Assembly (NCBI RefSeq): GCF_002917105.1
Contig: NZ_PQFZ01000013.1
Span: 62,001-126,000, forward strand
Length of the DNA: 64,000 nucleotides
Direction of reading: 5' to 3'
DNA from: Allobosea psychrotolerans
GTDB taxonomy: Bacteria > Pseudomonadota > Alphaproteobacteria > Rhizobiales > Beijerinckiaceae
In this document: positions 15,708-25,269 of the stretch, piece after piece
Layout: each line of letters starts with the position of its first letter
Position numbering within the stretch: the first letter of the stretch is position 1
Position numbers and translations under genes: made by a program
Notes under the pieces: model-generated
What the model saw: only the letters and a program-made list of their open reading frames with translations
The model's database searches: none
Told to the model about the DNA's origin: nothing

Positions 15708-18068
15708 TCATCTCCCCACCTCCGCCCTGACCCGCTCCACCGCCGTCAGCACCCGCTCCGGCGTCGCAGGCGCGTCGAGCCTCGGGCAGACCCTGTGCCC
15801 GCCGACGCTCGCCACCGCATCGGAGAGCGCGTGCAGCACCGAGATCGCCAGCATCAGCGGCGGCTCGCCCACGGCCTTGGAGCGATGGATCGTCGGCTCG
15901 CGATTGGGTGCGTTCTCCAGCAAGTCGACATTGAAGATGCGTGGCCGGTCCGACGCCACGGGGATCTTGTAGGTCGAGGGCGCATGGGTCCTGAGCTGGC
16001 CCTTCTCGTCCCAGACCAGCTCCTCCGTGGTGAGCCAGCCCATGCCCTGGATGAAGCCGCCCTCGATCTGGCCCTTGTCGATCGCCGGGTTCAGCGATGT
16101 CCCGCAATCATGCAGGATGTCGACGCGCTCGACCTTGTATTCGCCGGTCAGCGTGTCGATCGCGACCTCGGCGGCCGCCGCGCCATAGGCGAAGTAATAG
16201 AATGGGTGGCCGCGTCCGGCCTTGCGGTCCCAGTGGATCTTCGGCGTCGCATAGAAGCCGGTGGCGGAGAGCTGGATGCGGGCCATATAGGCGGCCTGGA
16301 CGAGTTCGGCGAAGGTGATTTCGCGCGCACCGATCTGCACGCGGCCGGGCAGGAAGGCGATCGCCGCGGGCTCCTCCTGCCAGTGCCTGGCGGCGAAGGC
16401 GGTCAGCCGCGCCTTGATCGTCTCGCAGGCGTCGAGCGCCGCCATGCCGTTGAGATCCGAGCCCGAGGAGGCGGCGGTGGCGGAGGTGTTGGGCACTTTC
16501 CCGGTCGTGGTCGCGGTGATCTTGATCTGGTCCAGCCCGATGCCGAAGGCCTGGCCCACGACCTGGGCGACCTTCACATGCAGCCCCTGGCCCATTTCGG
16601 TGCCGCCATGGTTCAGCATCACCGTGCCGTCGGTATAGACATGCACCAGCGCGCCGGCCTGATTGTACCAGGTCGCGGTGAAGGAGATGCCGAATTTGAC
16701 CGGCGTCAGCGCCAGGCCGCGCTTGATGATTGGGCTTGCCGCATTGAAGGCGCGGACCGCCTCCTGCCTTGCCTTGTAGTCGCAGCGCCGTTCGAGCTCC
16801 GCGATGACCTCGCCGCCGATCATGTCCTCGACGGTCTGGTGATAGGGCGTGACGTTGCGGCCAGGTCCGTCACTGGAGGAACTGCCGCCATAGAGGTTGC
16901 GTCGGCGCACCTCCAGCGGGTCGAGCCCGGTCGCGAAGGCGATCTCCTCGATGAAGCGCTCGGCCCCGACCATGCCTTGTGGCCCGCCGAAGCCGCGAAA
17001 GGCGGTGTTCGAGACGGTGTTGGTGCGCAAGGGCTCGGAGCGGGCGCGCACCGCCGGGTAGAAATAGCAGTTGTCCATGTGGAACAGCGCCCGGTCGGTC
17101 ACGGGGCCCGACAGATCGGCGTTCCAGCCGCAGCGCGCGGCATAGACCGTGTCGACCGCCAGGATATGGCCGTCATCGTCGAAACCGATCTCGTAATCGC
17201 AGACGAAGTCATGGCGCTTGCCGGTGATGACCATGTCGTCGTCGCGGTCGGGCCGGAGCTTCACCGGCCGGCGGAGTTTGCGGGCGGCGAGCGCCGCGAC
17301 GCAGGCGAAGAGATTGGCCTGCGTTTCCTTGCCGCCAAAGCCGCCGCCCATGCGCCGGATCTCGACGGTGACCGCATGTGAGCCGACGCCGAGCACCTGG
17401 GCGACCATGTGCTGGACTTCCGAGGGGTGCTGCGTCGAGGAGGCGACGAACATGTCCTCGTCCTCGCCGGGAATGGCGAGCGCGATCTGGCTTTCCAGGT
17501 AGAAATGATCCTGCCCGCCGATCGCCATCGAGCCCTTCAGGCGGCGCGGGCTCGCGGCAAGCGCGGCTGCGACATCGCCGCGTTCGAGCTTGAGCGGGTC
17601 GGTGACGAGCTCCCCGCCTGCGGCGCGGGCGGCGGCAACGTCGAGGAGCGGCGCGGCCTCCTGATACTCAGCTCGGGCGAGCAGGGCCGCGCGCCGCGCC
17701 TGGTCTCGTGTCTCGGCGACGACTGCGAAAAGCGGCTGGCCGTGATGCAGCACCGTCTCCGTCGCGAAGACCGGCTCGTCATGGCGATGCGTCGAGGAGA
17801 TGTCGTTCTGGCCCGGAATATCCTTGGCCGTCAGCAGGCAGAGCACACCCGGCGCGGCGCGAACGGGTTCCAGATCGAGCGCGATCAGGCGGCCATGGGC
17901 GATACCGCTCAGGCCGAGGCAGGCATGGGCGAGGCCGGCGGGCTCGGGGATGTCGTCGATATAAACAGCCTCGCCGGCGACATGCTTGCTGGCGGAATCA
18001 TGCGGGCGTGCCGCGCCGGCAGGTCCTATCGTGCTCTCGGGATCGAGCCGCTTGCGCGCGTCAGCCAT
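15708..18068 (-). CDS. xdhB: Xanthine dehydrogenase molybdopterin-binding subunit XdhB
   Basis: This 786-residue molybdenum subunit oxidises hypoxanthine to xanthine and xanthine to urate. Residues matching the known active site of Rhodobacter capsulatus XdhB (Glu232, Arg310, Glu730) can be located: E248 in GGGFGGKE, R326 in TDRALFHMDN and E735 in KAVGEPP. This supports true purine specificity rather than another xanthine-oxidase-family activity. The start overlaps the xdhA stop by 8 bp. Length is normal for the family. Confidence 0.95.
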   Translation of the reverse strand: MADARKRLDPESTIGPAGAARPHDSASKHVAGEAVYIDDIPEPAGLAHACLGLSGIAHGRLIALDLEPVRAAPGVLCLLTAKDIPGQNDISSTHRHDEPVFATETVLHHGQPLFAVVAETRDQARRAALLARAEYQEAAPLLDVAAARAAGGELVTDPLKLERGDVAAALAASPRRLKGSMAIGGQDHFYLESQIALAIPGEDEDMFVASSTQHPSEVQHMVAQVLGVGSHAVTVEIRRMGGGFGGKETQANLFACVAALAARKLRRPVKLRPDRDDDMVITGKRHDFVCDYEIGFDDDGHILAVDTVYAARCGWNADLSGPVTDRALFHMDNCYFYPAVRARSEPLRTNTVSNTAFRGFGGPQGMVGAERFIEEIAFATGLDPLEVRRRNLYGGSSSSDGPGRNVTPYHQTVEDMIGGEVIAELERRCDYKARQEAVRAFNAASPIIKRGLALTPVKFGISFTATWYNQAGALVHVYTDGTVMLNHGGTEMGQGLHVKVAQVVGQAFGIGLDQIKITATTTGKVPNTSATAASSGSDLNGMAALDACETIKARLTAFAARHWQEEPAAIAFLPGRVQIGAREITFAELVQAAYMARIQLSATGFYATPKIHWDRKAGRGHPFYYFAYGAAAAEVAIDTLTGEYKVERVDILHDCGTSLNPAIDKGQIEGGFIQGMGWLTTEELVWDEKGQLRTHAPSTYKIPVASDRPRIFNVDLLENAPNREPTIHRSKAVGEPPLMLAISVLHALSDAVASVGGHRVCPRLDAPATPERVLTAVERVRAEVGR

Positions 18069-19638
18069 GGTCGGCCTCCGCCAGGAGCCCGGCGACGCGT
18101 GTGGCCGTCCCGGTTTGCGTGGTCTCGATCAGGAAGCGCCGCAGCAGATTGCCCGCGACCGTCAGGCGATAATGTGCCGAAGCGCGCATGTCGGTGAGCG
18201 GCTGGAAATCGCTCGCCAAGGCGGAGATGGCGTCAGAGACAGCCATCTCGTCCCATATGCGCCCGGTCAGCGCCGCCTCCGCGGCCTTCGCCCGCTTCGG
18301 GATGCCGGCCATGCCGCCATAGGCAAGCCGCGCTTCGCTGATCCGGCCTGCGGCGTCGCGCTGCAGGAAGAAGGCGCCGCAGACCGCCGAGATGTCCTCG
18401 TCGAAGCGTTTCGAGATCTTGGAGACGTGGAAGAATGCGTCTGTCGGCAGCTTCGGCACCAGGACCGCTTCGACGAACTCGCCGGGTTGGCGATCCTGCT
18501 TGCGGTAGTCGAGGAAGAAGTCTTCGAGCGGGATGGTGCGGCGCTGGAGTGCGTCTGTCTCCCCCGTCATCGCGAGCGTAGCGAAGCGATCCAGGGGGGC
18601 TCGCTCGACGTCACCCTGGATTGCTTCGTCGCTGCGCTCCTCGCAATGACGGCGTGCCAGCACCAGCCGCGCGCCGAGCGCGATCAGCGCCGGCGGCAGG
18701 TCGCCGATCGGCGAGCCATTGGCGATGTTGCCGCCGATCGTGCCGGCATTGCGGACCTGCTCGCCGCCGAAGCGCCGCATCAATTCGTCGAGCTGCGGCG
18801 ACAAACCCGCCAGCGCCTTGCGGAGATCGACATGATTGACCATCGCGCCGATGCGCAGATGGTCACCTTCGTCGGCGAGGTCGCGCAGCGCTTCGATCCG
18901 CCCGAGCGCGATCACGGGAGAAAGCCGCCGCATGCCCTTGGTCACCCAGAGCCCGACATCGGTCGCGCCCGCGACCAGCGTCGCATCGGGGTGGGCGAGC
19001 ATGAGTTCGGCGAGAGCTGCGAGGCATGCCGGCGCGTAGAAGCGGCTGCCCCTGCTGCCCAGCGCCAGCGTCGCATCGTCCTGGAGCGCAGCAAGCCGGC
19101 TTGCGATCCGCGGCCGGTCCGTCGCGAAACGCTCCTGCGAGCGCTGGCCGAGCCCGTACATGCGCTGCGCCGCGGCGATGATCGGTTCATAGCCGGTGCA
19201 GCGGCACAGGTTCCCTGCCAGCGCGTCCTCGATGCGCGTCACGCCCGGCGCATCCTCGTTCAGCCAGAGCGCAAACAGCGACATCACGAAGCCCGGCGTG
19301 CAGAAGCCGCATTGCGAGCCATGGCAGTCGACCAGTGCCTGCTGGACCGGGTGCAGCGCGCCGTCGGCGCCCTTCAGATGCTCCACGGTGAGCAACTGGC
19401 AGCCGTCCAGCGTCGGCAGGAAGCGGATGCAGGCGTTGATCGCCTCATAGCGCAGTGCACCGCGGTCGAGCCGCCCGACCACGACGGTGCAGGCGCCGCA
19501 ATCGCCCTCGGCGCAGCCTTCCTTGCTGCCGGTCAGGCGCTGGTCGAGGCGCAGCCAGTCGAGCACGGTCAGCGTCGGATCGCAGGATGCGATCTCGACC
19601 AGCCTGTCGCCGAGGAGGAAGCGCAGCGTCTCACGCAT
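18061..19638 (-). CDS. xdhA: Xanthine dehydrogenase small subunit XdhA, carrying an in-frame repeat insertion
   Basis: This 525-residue subunit passes electrons from the molybdenum centre to NAD+ through two 2Fe-2S clusters and FAD. The first cluster cysteines are C42, C47, C50 and C70; the second are C110, C113, C145 and C147. FAD motifs are near 222 (VAGATDVGLWV) and 302 (GGNIANGSPIGDLPP). Residues about 330-359 (RHCEERSDEAIQG...LAMTGE) are not part of the family; they are the translation of a family A dispersed repeat (DNA 18566-18650). Removing them gives about 495 residues, the expected size. The gene leads the operon and is divergent from guanine deaminase. Confidence 0.93.
   Translation of the reverse strand: MRETLRFLLGDRLVEIASCDPTLTVLDWLRLDQRLTGSKEGCAEGDCGACTVVVGRLDRGALRYEAINACIRFLPTLDGCQLLTVEHLKGADGALHPVQQALVDCHGSQCGFCTPGFVMSLFALWLNEDAPGVTRIEDALAGNLCRCTGYEPIIAAAQRMYGLGQRSQERFATDRPRIASRLAALQDDATLALGSRGSRFYAPACLAALAELMLAHPDATLVAGATDVGLWVTKGMRRLSPVIALGRIEALRDLADEGDHLRIGAMVNHVDLRKALAGLSPQLDELMRRFGGEQVRNAGTIGGNIANGSPIGDLPPALIALGARLVLARRHCEERSDEAIQGDVERAPLDRFATLAMTGETDALQRRTIPLEDFFLDYRKQDRQPGEFVEAVLVPKLPTDAFFHVSKISKRFDEDISAVCGAFFLQRDAAGRISEARLAYGGMAGIPKRAKAAEAALTGRIWDEMAVSDAISALASDFQPLTDMRASAHYRLTVAGNLLRRFLIETTQTGTATRVAGLLAEADHG
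18566..18650. repeat. Family A repeat inserted in frame in xdhA
   Basis: gtcatcgcgagcgtagcgaagcgatcc at the left and ggattgcttcgtcgctgcgctcctcgcaatgac at the right match the intergenic family A copies. The insertion keeps the xdhA frame open and lies in the FAD-binding domain, after the GGNIANGSPIGD motif. Confidence 0.85.
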
Positions 19639-19756
19639 TCTGCCCGCATCCCTCGCAAACCCAAATCATGCCCTCAGATTAGGCATGATCGATGCTTGGC
19701 CGAAAGCTTTGATTTGGTGCAGATATGACCTGAATTTAAGCCGGAGCCCCAAGCCC
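19639..19756. promoter_or_regulatory. Divergent xdhA / guanine deaminase control region
   Basis: A 118-bp space separates the divergent starts. It contains a palindromic AAAGCTTT core at 19703-19710 flanked by cg/ga. This could be an operator for purine-responsive control, but there is no second copy here to support it. Confidence 0.35.
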
Positions 19757-21064
19757 GTGACCGAAACGAAAGCCACCCGGGCGCTGCGCGGCCGCCTGCT
19801 CTGGTTCGTCGGCGATCCCGAGACCATGGGCGAGGCCGCGCACGCTTACGTCGAGGATGGGTTGCTGGTCATTGCCGACGGCATGATCGCGGCCGTGGGC
19901 GAGGCCGCCGCGCTGTTGCCGACGCTGCCGGCCGGGGCCGAGATTGTCGATCATCGCCCGCATTTGATCATGCCTGGCTTCATCGACGCCCATCTGCACA
20001 TGCCGCAGACGCAGGTGATCGCCTCCTATGGCGCGCAATTGATGGAGTGGCTCAACACATACACCTTCGTCGAGGAGCAGAAATGCGGGCAGCAGGGCCA
20101 TCCCGAAAAGCTCGCCCGCTTCTTCCTCGATGAATTGCTGGCGAACGGCACGACGACGGCAGTGGTTTATTGCTCGGTCCACCCGCAATCGGTTGAAGCG
20201 CTGTTCCTGGAATCCGAGCGCCGCAACACCCGCATGGTCGCCGGCAAGGTGATGATGGACCGCAATGCGCCCGACGCCCTGACCGATACCGCCGGGAGCA
20301 GCTATGCCGATTCCAAGGCGCTGATCGCGCGCTGGCATGGCAGGGGCCGGCAACTTTACGCCATCACGCCGCGCTTCGCGATCACCTCGACGCCCGAGCA
20401 ATTGGCGGCGGCGGGGCGATTGGCGGCGGAGCATCCCGACTGCCATGTCCAGACCCATATCAACGAGAACCAGGGCGAGATCGCCTTCACCCGCGAATTG
20501 TTCCCGGATGCGCCCGATTATGCCGGCGTCTACGAGCAATACGGCCTGCTCGGCCCCAGGAGCCTGATGGGCCACTGCATCCACATGACCAAGCGCGAAT
20601 GGCGCGCCTTTGCGCAAGCCCGGGCGGTCGCGGTGTTCTGCCCGACCTCGAACCTCTTCCTGGGCTCGGGGCTGTTCGACTGGGCGCGCGCCAGGCGCGA
20701 GGGCGTCCCCGTCGCGGTCGCGACCGATATCGGCGGCGGCACCTCCTATTCGATGCTGAAGACGATGTCGGAGGCCTACAAGGTGCTGCAATTGCAGGGG
20801 CAGTCGCTCCAGGCCTTCGCGGCGCTGCATGCGATCACGCGCGGCAATGCGGTCGCGCTCAAGCTCGACCATCTCATCGGCTCGCTCGAACCCGGCCATG
20901 AGGCGGATGTCGTCGTGCTCGACCCCGCTGCGACGCGGGCGATGGCGCACCGGCTGGAGACGGTGCGCGATCTGGCCGAGGAGCTCTTCGTGCTCGTCAC
21001 CCTCGGCGACGAGCGCAATGTCGCCGCGACCTATGTGATGGGGGAGCGGGTGGCGCCGACGTGA
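19757..21064 (+). CDS. guaD: Guanine deaminase
   Basis: This 435-residue amidohydrolase converts guanine to xanthine plus ammonia. Zinc-binding HxH is at 79-81 (DAHLHMPQTQ); later metal and catalytic motifs are HINENQGE, MGHCIHM and the ATDIGGG aspartate. The start is taken as GTG 19757 (protein MTETKATRALRG); an in-frame upstream ATG near 19685 is possible but would add a poorly conserved leader. It sits divergently from xdhA, so guanine deamination, xanthine oxidation and purine import are encoded together. Confidence 0.92.
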   Translation: MTETKATRALRGRLLWFVGDPETMGEAAHAYVEDGLLVIADGMIAAVGEAAALLPTLPAGAEIVDHRPHLIMPGFIDAHLHMPQTQVIASYGAQLMEWLNTYTFVEEQKCGQQGHPEKLARFFLDELLANGTTTAVVYCSVHPQSVEALFLESERRNTRMVAGKVMMDRNAPDALTDTAGSSYADSKALIARWHGRGRQLYAITPRFAITSTPEQLAAAGRLAAEHPDCHVQTHINENQGEIAFTRELFPDAPDYAGVYEQYGLLGPRSLMGHCIHMTKREWRAFAQARAVAVFCPTSNLFLGSGLFDWARARREGVPVAVATDIGGGTSYSMLKTMSEAYKVLQLQGQSLQAFAALHAITRGNAVALKLDHLIGSLEPGHEADVVVLDPAATRAMAHRLETVRDLAEELFVLVTLGDERNVAATYVMGERVAPT

Positions 21065-21160
21065 CTCCCTCTCCAATCCAAATCGGATGTTTCCGACTTT
21101 GGATCACGATCCATGCCAATCCCAGGCAAGGCCGCGACCAGGCGAGGAAGAGCGCTTCTT

Positions 21161-21316
21161 CCCTTCTCCCCTCGCGGGAGAAGGTGGCGCGGAGCGCCGG
21201 ATGAGGGGGCGCCGTGCCCTTTCCGATTAGCGTCGCAAGGCAAACCGGTAATCGTCGAGCGCCCCCTCATCCGTCTCGGCTTCGCCGAGCCACCTTCTCC
21301 CGCGAGGGGAGAAGGG
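21161..21316. repeat. Family D-related inverted repeat
   Basis: cttctcccctcgcgggagaaggtggc ... gatgagggggcgc is mirrored by gcgccccctcatccg ... gccaccttctcccgcgaggggagaag, giving long imperfect arms around a centre of about 46 bp. A fragment recurs near 62289. Confidence 0.8.
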
Positions 21317-21395
21317 AAAGCGCGCGCCGACAGGCGTGGGGGAACCCTCTTCCGGAGGGAGACGGCAAGTTGTCGCGCACTGGTCAAGAGCCCTG

Positions 21396-21432
21396 CCCGT
21401 GTTCAACAAACTCGGAGACTGTTGAACACGGG
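21396..21432 (-). terminator. Hairpin downstream of the D-aminotransferase gene
   Basis: Perfect 13-bp arms (21396-21408 and 21420-21432) flank an 11-nt loop, 18 bp beyond the aminotransferase stop. A terminator is plausible, but no U-run follows. Confidence 0.4.
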
Positions 21433-21449
21433 ATGCGCCGGGGCCGTTC

Positions 21450-22307
21450 TCACCCCAGAACGCCGCCCTTCCGAGCGAAATCGACATAGATCTCGCGCAG
21501 GCGCAGCGTCGTCGGTCCCGGCGCGCCGTTATGGATGGTGTGGCCGTCGAGCGAGGTCACCGGCATGACGAAGGCCGTGGCGGAGGTGATGAAGGCCTCC
21601 TCGGCGTCGAGCGCCTCCTCGAGGGTGAAGGTCCGCTCCTCGAAGGTGAAGTCGGTCTCGGCCAGGAAGGCGAGCACGGCCTTGCGCGTGATGCCGGGCA
21701 GCACCTTGTTGGAGAGCGGGCGCGAGATCAGCGTCTTGCCCTTGACGATCCAGGCGGTTGCCGAGGCGCCCTCGGTGACGACGCCGTCCTCGACCAGCCA
21801 GGCGTCATTGGCGCCCTGCTCGGCGGCATATTGCTTGGCGAGCACCTGGCCGAGCAGGCCGACGCTCTTGATGTCGCGCCGTTCCCAGCGCAGATCAGGG
21901 AAGGTCACGACCTTGATCCCGGTCTTCACGGTCGGCGCATTCACATAGTTGCGCGCCTGGGTGAACAGCACCAGCGTCGGCTTGATGTCTTTGGGGAAGG
22001 CGAAGTCGCGGTCGGCCGCACCGCGCGTGACCTGCAGATAGACGCCGCCCTCGTCGAGGGCGTTGCGCTTGATCATCTCCTCATGGATCGCGACCAGCTC
22101 AGTGCGCGACCAGGGCAGTGGCAGGTTGATCTCGCCGCAGGAGCGCTCGAGCCGTGCCAGATGCGCCTCGCAATCGACGAGCTTGCCGCCGAGCACGGCC
22201 GAGACCTCGTAGATGCCGTCGGCGAAGATGAAGCCACGATCGAAGACCGAGATCTTCGCCTCTTCCTCGGGGAGGTATTCGCCATTGACGTAGACGATGC
22301 GGCTCAT
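21450..22307 (-). CDS. D-amino-acid aminotransferase (fold type IV PLP enzyme)
   Basis: This 285-residue protein starts MSRIVYVNGEYLPEEEAKISVFDRGF, typical of D-alanine aminotransferase. The PLP lysine is K147 in RRDIKSVGLL, and the later EGASATAWIV and LPGITRKAVL motifs bind cofactor phosphate. It transfers amino groups between D-amino acids and 2-oxoacids. It diverges from a D-2-hydroxyacid dehydrogenase gene, so both may work on the same 2-oxoacid pool. ATG 22307 is chosen; the longer open frame upstream is antisense to that dehydrogenase. Confidence 0.9.
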   Translation of the reverse strand: MSRIVYVNGEYLPEEEAKISVFDRGFIFADGIYEVSAVLGGKLVDCEAHLARLERSCGEINLPLPWSRTELVAIHEEMIKRNALDEGGVYLQVTRGAADRDFAFPKDIKPTLVLFTQARNYVNAPTVKTGIKVVTFPDLRWERRDIKSVGLLGQVLAKQYAAEQGANDAWLVEDGVVTEGASATAWIVKGKTLISRPLSNKVLPGITRKAVLAFLAETDFTFEERTFTLEEALDAEEAFITSATAFVMPVTSLDGHTIHNGAPGPTTLRLREIYVDFARKGGVLG

Positions 22308-22485
22308 GGGGCAGACTCTTGGATCGGAGGGCTTGGGGATAGCCCTCTTTCCTAGCCGAGCCTTTCCGGCGAGGCGAGCCTCAAAGCCGGCTTGCGGATC
22401 AGCGCGGCGCGCAACACTGTGCCCGCGCCGCGAGAGTAGGATGCGTTGCAGCTGAGGCGGCCGAGCTGAAGTGAAGGAAGTCTGC

Positions 22486-23472
22486 ATGAACCGTCCTCTC
22501 GTCATCGTCCTCGACGACAGCCAGCATGTCGCCCGGCAATCCGCCGACTGGTCCGGGCTGGAGGCCCGGGCGGACGTTCGTTTCCTGAGCCAGGCGTTCG
22601 CCAGCGAGGAGGCGGTCGCGGCCGCGCTGGCCGACGCCGAGATCATCATCCCGACGCGCGAGCGCACGGCCTTCGGCGCGTCGCTGATCGGCCGCTTGCC
22701 GAAGCTCAGGCTCCTGGCGCTGACCGGCGGACGCGCCCAGACGCTCGATCTCGCCGCCTGCACGGCGGCCGGCGTGATCGTCAGCAACACCGGCGGAAAA
22801 CATGTCGGTGCGGCAACAGCCGAGCTCGCCTTCGCGCTGATTCTCGCCAATGCTCGCAGCCTGCCGCAGGCCGATGCGCTGATGCGGGCCGGCGGCTGGC
22901 ATGAGGGCCTGCCGCTGGGAGATGTCGTTGCCGGCAAGCGGCTCGGCATCGTCGGCCTCGGCAAGCTCGGCCAGCGCGTGGCGCGCTACGCCAAGGCCTT
23001 CGACATGGAGGTCGTCGCCTGGAGCCAGAACCTGACCGCCGAGGCCGCCGCAGCCGCAGGCGTAGCCTATGTCGGGAAGGATGAACTGTTCGCGACCTCG
23101 GACGTGGTCTCGCTGCATCTCGTCCTGTCCGAGCGCACGCGCGGCATCGTCGGCGCGGCCGAGCTTGCCGCGATGAAACGCGGCGCCTGCCTGGTGAACA
23201 CGGCGCGTGGCCCGCTCATCGACGAGGGCGCCCTGCTGGAGCATCTGCGCAAGGGCGCGATCCGTGCCGCGCTCGACGTCTACGATCAGGAGCCGCTGCC
23301 GCGCGATCACCCGCTGCGGAGCTTGCCCAATGTCGTGCTGACGCCGCATCAGGGCTATTCCGCCGCGCCGGTCCTGGCCGAGTACTATGGCGAGAGCATC
23401 GAGAACGCGCTCGCCTTCCTCGACGGCAAGCCGACCCGGGTGATGAATCCGGAGGTGCTCGGGCGTTCCTGA
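22486..23472 (+). CDS. D-2-hydroxyacid dehydrogenase family protein
   Basis: This 328-residue NAD(P)-dependent enzyme interconverts 2-oxoacids and D-2-hydroxyacids. The Rossmann motif is GIVGLGKLGQ, with the family catalytic triad recognisable as Arg in NTARGPLIDE, Glu in DVYDQEPLP and His in LTPHQGY. ATG 22486 is preferred to GTG 22471 because GAAGGAAG sits at the right distance before it. It shares a 178-bp divergent promoter region with the aminotransferase gene. The exact substrate is unknown. Confidence 0.88.
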   Translation: MNRPLVIVLDDSQHVARQSADWSGLEARADVRFLSQAFASEEAVAAALADAEIIIPTRERTAFGASLIGRLPKLRLLALTGGRAQTLDLAACTAAGVIVSNTGGKHVGAATAELAFALILANARSLPQADALMRAGGWHEGLPLGDVVAGKRLGIVGLGKLGQRVARYAKAFDMEVVAWSQNLTAEAAAAAGVAYVGKDELFATSDVVSLHLVLSERTRGIVGAAELAAMKRGACLVNTARGPLIDEGALLEHLRKGAIRAALDVYDQEPLPRDHPLRSLPNVVLTPHQGYSAAPVLAEYYGESIENALAFLDGKPTRVMNPEVLGRS

Positions 23473-23494
23473 GCGTTTTCGACGGCACCGCACC

Positions 23495-23640
23495 GTCATT
23501 CCGGGACATGGCGAAGCCATGGGCCTGGAACCCAGAACCGCTAAGCGTCCTCGTGAAGCGACCCGGCGACCCGTGCCTTCTCAGGCAGCCGCATCGGTTC
23601 TGGGTTCCGGGCTCGATCCTTCGGATCGCCCCGGAATGAC
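23495..23640. repeat. Dispersed palindromic repeat family B, copy 3
   Basis: gtcattccgggacatggc at the left and gatcgccccggaatgac at the right, with cctggaacccagaaccg and cggttctgggttccgg arms inside. It lies between convergent genes. Confidence 0.85.
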
Positions 23641-23669
23641 GGAGCGGTTGTTGCGGTCGACATCTCCGC

Positions 23670-25268
23670 TCAAGCCTTGATCGAAGCCGCGATCAGCCGG
23701 CGCGTGTAATCCGCTTGCGGCGCCTCGAAGATCGCCTCCGTCGGCCCGCTTTCGACGACGCAGCCATCCTTCATCACCATGACCCAGTCCGCCATGGCGC
23801 GGACCACGCCAAGGTCGTGGCTGATGAAGAGATAGGAGAGGGCATGCCGGGCCTGCATGTCCTTGAGCAGCGCGACGATGCTCTTCTGCACGGTGCGGTC
23901 GAGCGCCGAGGTCGGCTCGTCCAGCACGACGAGCTTGGGGTGCAGGATCATGGCGCGGGCGATCGCAATGCGCTGGCGCTGGCCGCCCGAGAATTCATGC
24001 GGGTAGCGGTTGCGCAAGGCAGGCTCGAGCGAGACCTCGGCCAGGGCCTGCGCGGCGCGCAGGTCGCGCTCGGCGCGCGTGAGATGGGGCGCATGCACGA
24101 GCAGGCCTTCGCTGACGATCTCGCCGACCGTCAGGCGTGGCGAGAGCGAGCCGAACGGGTCCTGGAAGACGACCTGAAGGCTGCTGCGCAAGGGCCGCAT
24201 CGCGGCGCGGTCGAGCGGCGCGAGGGCGCGGTCCTCGAAGCGGATCGTGCCAGCCGACGGCACGAGCTTCAGCACCGCCTTGCCGAGCGTCGACTTGCCT
24301 GAGCCGGATTCGCCGACGATGCCGATGGTCTGGCCGCGCCGCAGCGTCAGGTCGACGCCGTCCACGGCGTGGAGCAGGGCGGTCTCGCGGCGCAGGAAAC
24401 CGCGCGACAGATCATAGCTGACGCGCAGATCCCGCGCCGAAAGCAGGATGGGCGCGTCGTCGGGCGGCGGCGCCTTGCGGCCTTCCGGCTCGGCTGCGAG
24501 CAGCATCCGGGTATAGGGATGCGCGGGCGCGCTGATGATCTGCCGCTTCGTCCCGCTCTCGACGACCTCGCCTTGCCTCATCACATAGACGCGCTCGGCA
24601 TGCTGGCGCACGAGGCCGAGATCATGGGTGATCAGGATCACCGCCATGCCGAGACGCTGGCGCAGTTCCGCGATCAGCGCCAGGATCTCCGCCTCGATGG
24701 TGACGTCGAGCGCCGTGGTCGGCTCGTCGGCAATCAGGATGTCGGGGTCGTTGGCGAGCGCCATCGCGATCATCACGCGCTGGCGCTGGCCGCCGGAGAG
24801 CTCGTGCGGGTAGGATGAGAGCCTGGCTTCGGGCCGCGGCATCCTGACCAGTTCGAGCAGTTCGAGCGCCCTGGCGCGCGCCGCCTTGCGCGACAGGCCC
24901 TGATGCTTGCGCAAGGGTGCGGCGATCTGCGCGCCGATCTTGAACAGCGGATCGAGCGAGGTCATCGGCTCCTGGAAGATCATCGCGAGCTTGCGGCCGC
25001 GATAGGCGTTGAGCGCGGCGGCCTTGAGGCCGAGCAGTTCCGCGCCGCGATAGCGGATCGAGCCCGTCGCCTCGCCGTTGCTGGCGAGCAGGCCCATGGC
25101 GGCCATGACGCTCTGGCTCTTGCCGGAGCCGGATTCGCCGACGATCGCGACGAATTCGCCGGCCCCGACATCGAGATCGACGCCGCGCACCGCCTCGACC
25201 ATGCCGTCATTGCTGCGGAAGCGGACATGGAGATTGCGGATCGAGAGGATGGGATCGCCCGTCGTCAT
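23670..25268 (-). CDS. Peptide-type ABC transporter ATPase, fused DppD-DppF-like
   Basis: This 532-residue protein has two complete oligopeptide-type ATPase domains. Domain 1 has [25 protein letters not shown] and [12 protein letters not shown]. Domain 2 has [30 protein letters not shown] and [12 protein letters not shown]. In many relatives these are separate DppD and DppF proteins; the fused form (as in YejF or GsiA) is also common. ATG 25268 lies 1 bp after the upstream permease stop, so this is a tight operon. It powers import by the permeases upstream. Confidence 0.9.
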   Translation of the reverse strand: MTTGDPILSIRNLHVRFRSNDGMVEAVRGVDLDVGAGEFVAIVGESGSGKSQSVMAAMGLLASNGEATGSIRYRGAELLGLKAAALNAYRGRKLAMIFQEPMTSLDPLFKIGAQIAAPLRKHQGLSRKAARARALELLELVRMPRPEARLSSYPHELSGGQRQRVMIAMALANDPDILIADEPTTALDVTIEAEILALIAELRQRLGMAVILITHDLGLVRQHAERVYVMRQGEVVESGTKRQIISAPAHPYTRMLLAAEPEGRKAPPPDDAPILLSARDLRVSYDLSRGFLRRETALLHAVDGVDLTLRRGQTIGIVGESGSGKSTLGKAVLKLVPSAGTIRFEDRALAPLDRAAMRPLRSSLQVVFQDPFGSLSPRLTVGEIVSEGLLVHAPHLTRAERDLRAAQALAEVSLEPALRNRYPHEFSGGQRQRIAIARAMILHPKLVVLDEPTSALDRTVQKSIVALLKDMQARHALSYLFISHDLGVVRAMADWVMVMKDGCVVESGPTEAIFEAPQADYTRRLIAASIKA

Positions 25269-25269
25269 C

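Larger units (their letters stand above)
21065..21449. other. 385-bp intergenic region between convergent guaD and aminotransferase genes
   Basis: There is no gene. It holds a large inverted repeat (21161-21212 with 21259-21315) related to family D, beginning cccttctcccctcgcgggagaagg, and a separate hairpin at 21396-21432. Together they probably insulate the two convergent genes. Confidence 0.7.

Noticed and set aside
14913-17381. Long plus-strand open frame of 822 codons
   Set aside because: It is antisense to xdhB and xdhC, whose cofactor and active-site motifs are unmistakable; long antisense frames are expected at this GC content.
21450-22964. 504-codon reading of the D-aminotransferase frame
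   Set aside because: The N-terminal 219 codons are antisense to the D-2-hydroxyacid dehydrogenase and the family start MSRIVYVNGEY is at 22307.
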